DNA from: Saksenaea vasiformis B4078
Lineage: Eukaryota; Mucoromycota; Mucoromycetes; Mucorales; Saksenaeaceae
Reading direction: 5' to 3'
DNA: 64,000 bases
Assembly: GCA_000697055.1 (NCBI GenBank)
Contig: JNDT01002314.1
Location: 19,205-83,204 of the forward strand
Under the pieces are notes generated by a model that saw only the letters and a program-made list of their open reading frames with translations, was not told the origin of the DNA and searched no databases. Positions 60,454 to 64,000 of the stretch are shown piece after piece (the first letter of the stretch is position 1; each line of letters opens with the position of its first letter). A program made the position numbers and the translations under genes.

Positions 60454-61976
60454 AATATATTAAATTTGAACATCTTTTCTTTTTTTCAATCCACAGCGAG
60501 TTGACTCCTAAAACTGCGACCCATTGGCTGATGAGAAGAGGCTACGGCTATCTCGTATGCCTTCTGATCAATGACTTTGCGAGAAACAAAGATCCAAAAG
60601 TAGAAGGACAGAGTGCAATTGCATGGCAAAACGAGACTTCTACCTGCACCAGCGAGTGAATACGTTTCAGTGATCTTTCTTGCTCTAAAGAAAGGATTAG
60701 CATTGTTGTATCCAAATTCAAAAATAGGGACTTGAATAAGCGAGACCTGAAAAATGATTTTTTTATTAAGATGATTGTTCTACTGTCTGAATAATTCACA
60801 GTGATTGCGAGCAACAGCGGGATAGAGGAGTTTAGAAATATCTTTCGATGATCCTTTACCAGATTGGGATCATTATGTTTATCCTGGTTAATTGTATATT
60901 CTGTGTCCGCTAATATCTCAGTAACAGATAGATGGCACAAGACATGTCCAACCGCCCTCGGTACCTTTTGTCGTGTTCTGACATATTGTTCTAATTACTG
61001 TGTAGTAATGTAACTATGTCGGACACGACAAGCATGATAGAAAGTAGATCATGATAAATGCATCGTATACACACTGTTGTGCTTTCATGATTTTTGACAC
61101 ATGTAATATATCATAATAATCGATCCTCTTAACATGTATGATGGTGCTTCTTTATCCTGATAATTTTTTTTTGAAGACGCATAACAGAGTGTATGTATAT
61201 TGCAGAAAGGTTGGGGTGCTATCACCTATGAACGTCTGCGAGACGGATCACCCTCTAGTCCACTGGATAATAATTGATGACAGTCAAAATATTATCTTCT
61301 TCCTGTGTCAGTATCGATAATGGCATGGTGACACTGTTAAACTGGCATTTTTAAAAAGGAAGGTGAAAATAACAGAAGTTTGATCTTGTATCCAACCCGC
61401 CTTTTCGGTTTTGTCTCCGTTGGTTTCTGTTCCTTTTTCGCCAAAAGGCTTCATTTTTCACTCCTCTGCCGCTAGTTGTTCGATGGATAATGTTTCCCGG
61501 CTCTGTAGGATTACATTTAGCAAGAGCACCGGATTACACGTAATTGCTAAATTGATCTAACTAAAAACCAAATCCGGTCGACAATAGAAACATTCATGAA
61601 ACGTAATATCGGTAGCTTTCTTGCTTCTAGCTTTACCAAAAAAGAAAAGGTTTTTTCAAGCCTTGGTACCTAGGCTGGATCAAATTCAATTGTTTCCTTT
61701 CGCGTTCAGTTTTCTATATTAGAATTTCTTTTCAAGCGGATCAGTGTAAATGTTATTTTTACTCGTTTCGCATAGAGAAGAAACCCCCCCCCGCAGTCAA
61801 CATTTTCAGCTATCTTTACCATTATCTCCCTTCATTCATAACAGAATCTGCATTTTATCATTGTGTCGATAGTATATATACAATTTTTACGGTTGCAAGT
61901 AGTCAGACAGCCATACAAAACGACAATAAAGCCCGCAAATTTTGTGTACCCATGACGAAAAATAAGCAAAAAAGAA
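60454..61976. other. 1.5-kb non-coding region
   Basis: This is the 3' flank of the GNAT gene and upstream or downstream flank of tRNA-Lys. The ORFs at 60399-60659, 60548-60940 and 61138-61320 overlap transcript ends or lack any motif. No repeats of note are visible. Confidence 0.5.
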
Positions 61977-62048
61977 AGCCCTACGGGGGGGTCGAACCCC
62001 CAACCTTGAGATTAAGAGTCTCACGCTCTGCCATTGAGCTAGCAAGGC
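61977..62048 (-). tRNA. tRNA-Lys (anticodon CTT)
   Basis: The minus strand folds as a complete cloverleaf. The acceptor arms are GCCTTGC and GTAGGGC (5 Watson-Crick pairs plus 2 G-T pairs). The D-arm is GCTC/GAGC. The anticodon stem TGAGA/TCTCA encloses loop CTCTTAA with anticodon CTT. The T-arm is GGGGG-TTCGACC-CCCCC. There is no intron and CCA is not encoded, as expected for a nuclear gene. The internal A and B promoter boxes are intact (TAGCTCAATGG; GGTTCGACC). Confidence 0.96.
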
Positions 62049-64000
62049 CTTTTTACTTACAAAATCATGATACTTAACAGGTTGACAAATAACAAGGGTT
62101 TGATAATAATTTTTTTTTATTTTTAATTGTTTTTTAACTATATTTTATTTATAAATAATATAAATATATTTAAATAAAGTTAGATAATTATAAATATTAT
62201 TAATTATTAAATTTTATTTTATAAGTTATTATTCAAGTTTGTCAATTTAATTATAATATTTTATTATAAAAAAATTATACTAAAAAAAAATAATAGTAAA
62301 TGTAACAGTACTACAGATAGATTTTTATGATCTTATATGCAGATTGATTCATAGTTAACAATAGTTAAAATAGTAATAATATTATATTCAATACTATTTG
62401 TATATATTTGCTCTACATAATATATTCATATTGTAGTATATGTTGACCATCGTAATGTCCATCCTATAGAATTGTATTCCATAACAGGAAAGATCAGAGA
62501 TTAATCATGTTTCCATATACAGTGAACTTCTCTACTGGAACACCAACTGAACCTTATCATCTATAACTTAGACTTATCACTGAGTTCAGTACAACAAGGT
62601 AGCACTGTATCATCACAGTAATTGATCCATTCTATAATCCATACCTAATACCAAGAAGAACGTTTTGAAGAATTAGTAAGAGGAGAAACAATAAGAAAAT
62701 ACTTTGAGACTCTTGGTAGAGGTTTATTCAGAAGTAAAGATGATGATTACAGATGTCTACCAGCATTATTTATACTGTTCAAATGCTTATTGAATATCTT
62801 AGTAATCAGAGGACGCGTAAGCTCTGAGTAATCATCATGGATCGATGATGATCCATGATTATTAATGTCAAGTCAGAGAGCTGTCATCTAGCTGAGTCTG
62901 AATAAAAATCCCATTGTTCAGGGACAGAGACGTCTGACTAATCACTGTGTCTATGCTAAGATCGTAATCATCGTAATTGTCTTGTCGTACTAATCAAAAG
63001 ATAGGAGATGTCGGAGGGTACCTTAAGATCATGACAGAATCCTATTATCTTCAGATTGTAGCTATCTGTTGTTAGATGTCTGAATAGATCAGGTTTATCT
63101 GTGGATGAAGTGCCGATGGTATGAGAAACTCAATAAAGATCGTTTAGACTTAGTGGATGAAATATGTATAATGATAATGATATGTCAAATACGACACGTT
63201 TACTAATTCTTATTTCCACTAAAAGATTGAATCATATAAATAGGCAGACAATCTAACTGAAATAAAGACATCCAACAGTCTCAAAAGATTCTATCCATCT
63301 ACTGTCCCAATTAACTTACCCATACAACACATATAAATAGGGGTCGGCAAAATATTTGAATATTCATATTCGTTCGTACATATTCGTATTCGAATGAATA
63401 TGAATATGTTTTTTAGTATTCGAATCAGTAACGAATATTCGCTTGAGAGCAATTAGCTTACTAATCGTTAACATGACTCTTTCTGCAATGTCAAAAAAAA
63501 AACTGCAATGGAAGCATAGTTATGAAGAATATAAGTTCGTTGCCTTCCTTGATATTTCACTTAAAAAAAACGAAGGAAAGAAAGAAAGAAAGAAAGAAAA
63601 CGAAATAGAGAAGATTCTCTTTCTGCTCTAATGACGAAGACGATGTTGCATGCAATGAATTAGTAATTAGTCGAAATATTACAAGGTGTAGCAATGGTAA
63701 CATTTAGCATAAGCATTTGATAAGAGATTCAAAAAAAAAGAAATAAAAAGAAGTAAAGGTAACATTTGTGTTTATTTCGAAAATGTGCAACGCTAAAAGT
63801 CAAAGAGATGTTCGTGCCCGTATGTATGTTTTTTAATGATAAAGGAGCTGTTAATTGTGCAATGCAGAAAAGAAGTCTACGATTGACGTGATTCCCGGCA
63901 AGATGGTTGAGTGAACCGCGAGAGTTTAGATAATGCGAGGCCTACTGAGGCTGATGGTGACTACAAAATAATAACGCAATCGGTACCTTTTTAGAAACGT
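62049..64000. other. AT-rich, palindrome-bearing region with transposon-like sequence
   Basis: Positions about 62100-62330 are extremely A+T-rich (TTTATTTATAAATAATATAAA and similar). A perfect palindrome with 10-bp arms lies at 62834-62859. An unassigned 60-codon frame without ATG lies at about 62649-62831. A hAT-like end starts at 63338. No complete gene is present. Confidence 0.5.
63338..63445 (+). mobile_element. Possible hAT-family transposon terminus
   Basis: TAGGGGTCGGCAAAATATTT at 63338 resembles the consensus opening of many hAT terminal inverted repeats (CAGGGGTCGGCAA-type). It runs into a dense array of ATTCGTATTCGAATGAATATG palindromic words up to about 63440. The matching far end (…GCCGACCCCTA) is not seen before 64000, so the element is truncated by the window or decayed. 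Confidence 0.4.

Overview
This window reads as nuclear DNA of a filamentous, early-diverging fungus, most likely Mucoromycota (Mucorales-like). The genes carry many short introns (about 45-120 bp, GTAAGT/GTATGT donors, pyrimidine-TAG acceptors). AT content is moderate, with long poly-T/poly-A tracts. Gene content is fungal: a Zn2Cys6 factor, a paired-finger SreA/Fep1-type GATA factor, a Rax1-type RGS membrane protein, and ribosomal proteins eL14 and eS21. No species can be named from sequence alone.

Layout. (1) 0.4-4.3 kb, minus: an eight-exon gene for a signal-peptide / kelch / single transmembrane / kinase-like protein, a receptor-kinase architecture that is unusual in fungi. (2) 4.3-10.2 kb: no supportable gene. 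(3) 10.2-11.5 kb, minus: fructose-1,6-bisphosphatase. (4) 12.6-14.8 kb, plus: a compact DDHD phospholipase, convergent with a Zn2Cys6 regulator (14.9-16.1, minus). (5) 18.6-19.7 kb, minus: a Rab5-type GTPase, followed by 4 kb without a gene. (6) 24-30.5 kb: three consecutive plus-strand transcription factors (double GATA finger; bHLH; Myb plus C2H2). (7) 32.4-33.8 kb, minus: an RGS/Rax1-like membrane protein. (8) 36-48.2 kb, the gene-dense part: a two-RRM protein, a small mitochondrial-type protein (minus), an Est1/SMG6-type PIN protein, eL14 (minus), eS21, and Pso2/Snm1 crosslink-repair nuclease. (9) 49.4-50.5 kb: a second bHLH. (10) 50.5-56.4 kb: a repeat-bearing gene desert. (11) 56.4-60.5 kb: a large PPR protein and an SSAT-like GNAT acetyltransferase. 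(12) 62 kb: tRNA-Lys(CTT), flanked by very AT-rich DNA, palindromes and a hAT-like transposon end.

The genes do not form one pathway. Themes are transcriptional regulators (five DNA-binding proteins, three of them adjacent), gluconeogenesis, endosomal traffic, nucleic-acid quality control (Est1/SMG6, Pso2) and organelle RNA handling (PPR). Exon joins were built by hand. For every multi-exon gene except the DDHD gene, summed exon lengths are divisible by three and reading frames join cleanly. Coordinates of splice sites may be off by 1-2 bases. The most notable items are the kelch-TM-kinase, the Myb-C2H2 fusion, the SreA-like factor without the usual cysteine-rich linker, and several undescribed repeats in the deserts.
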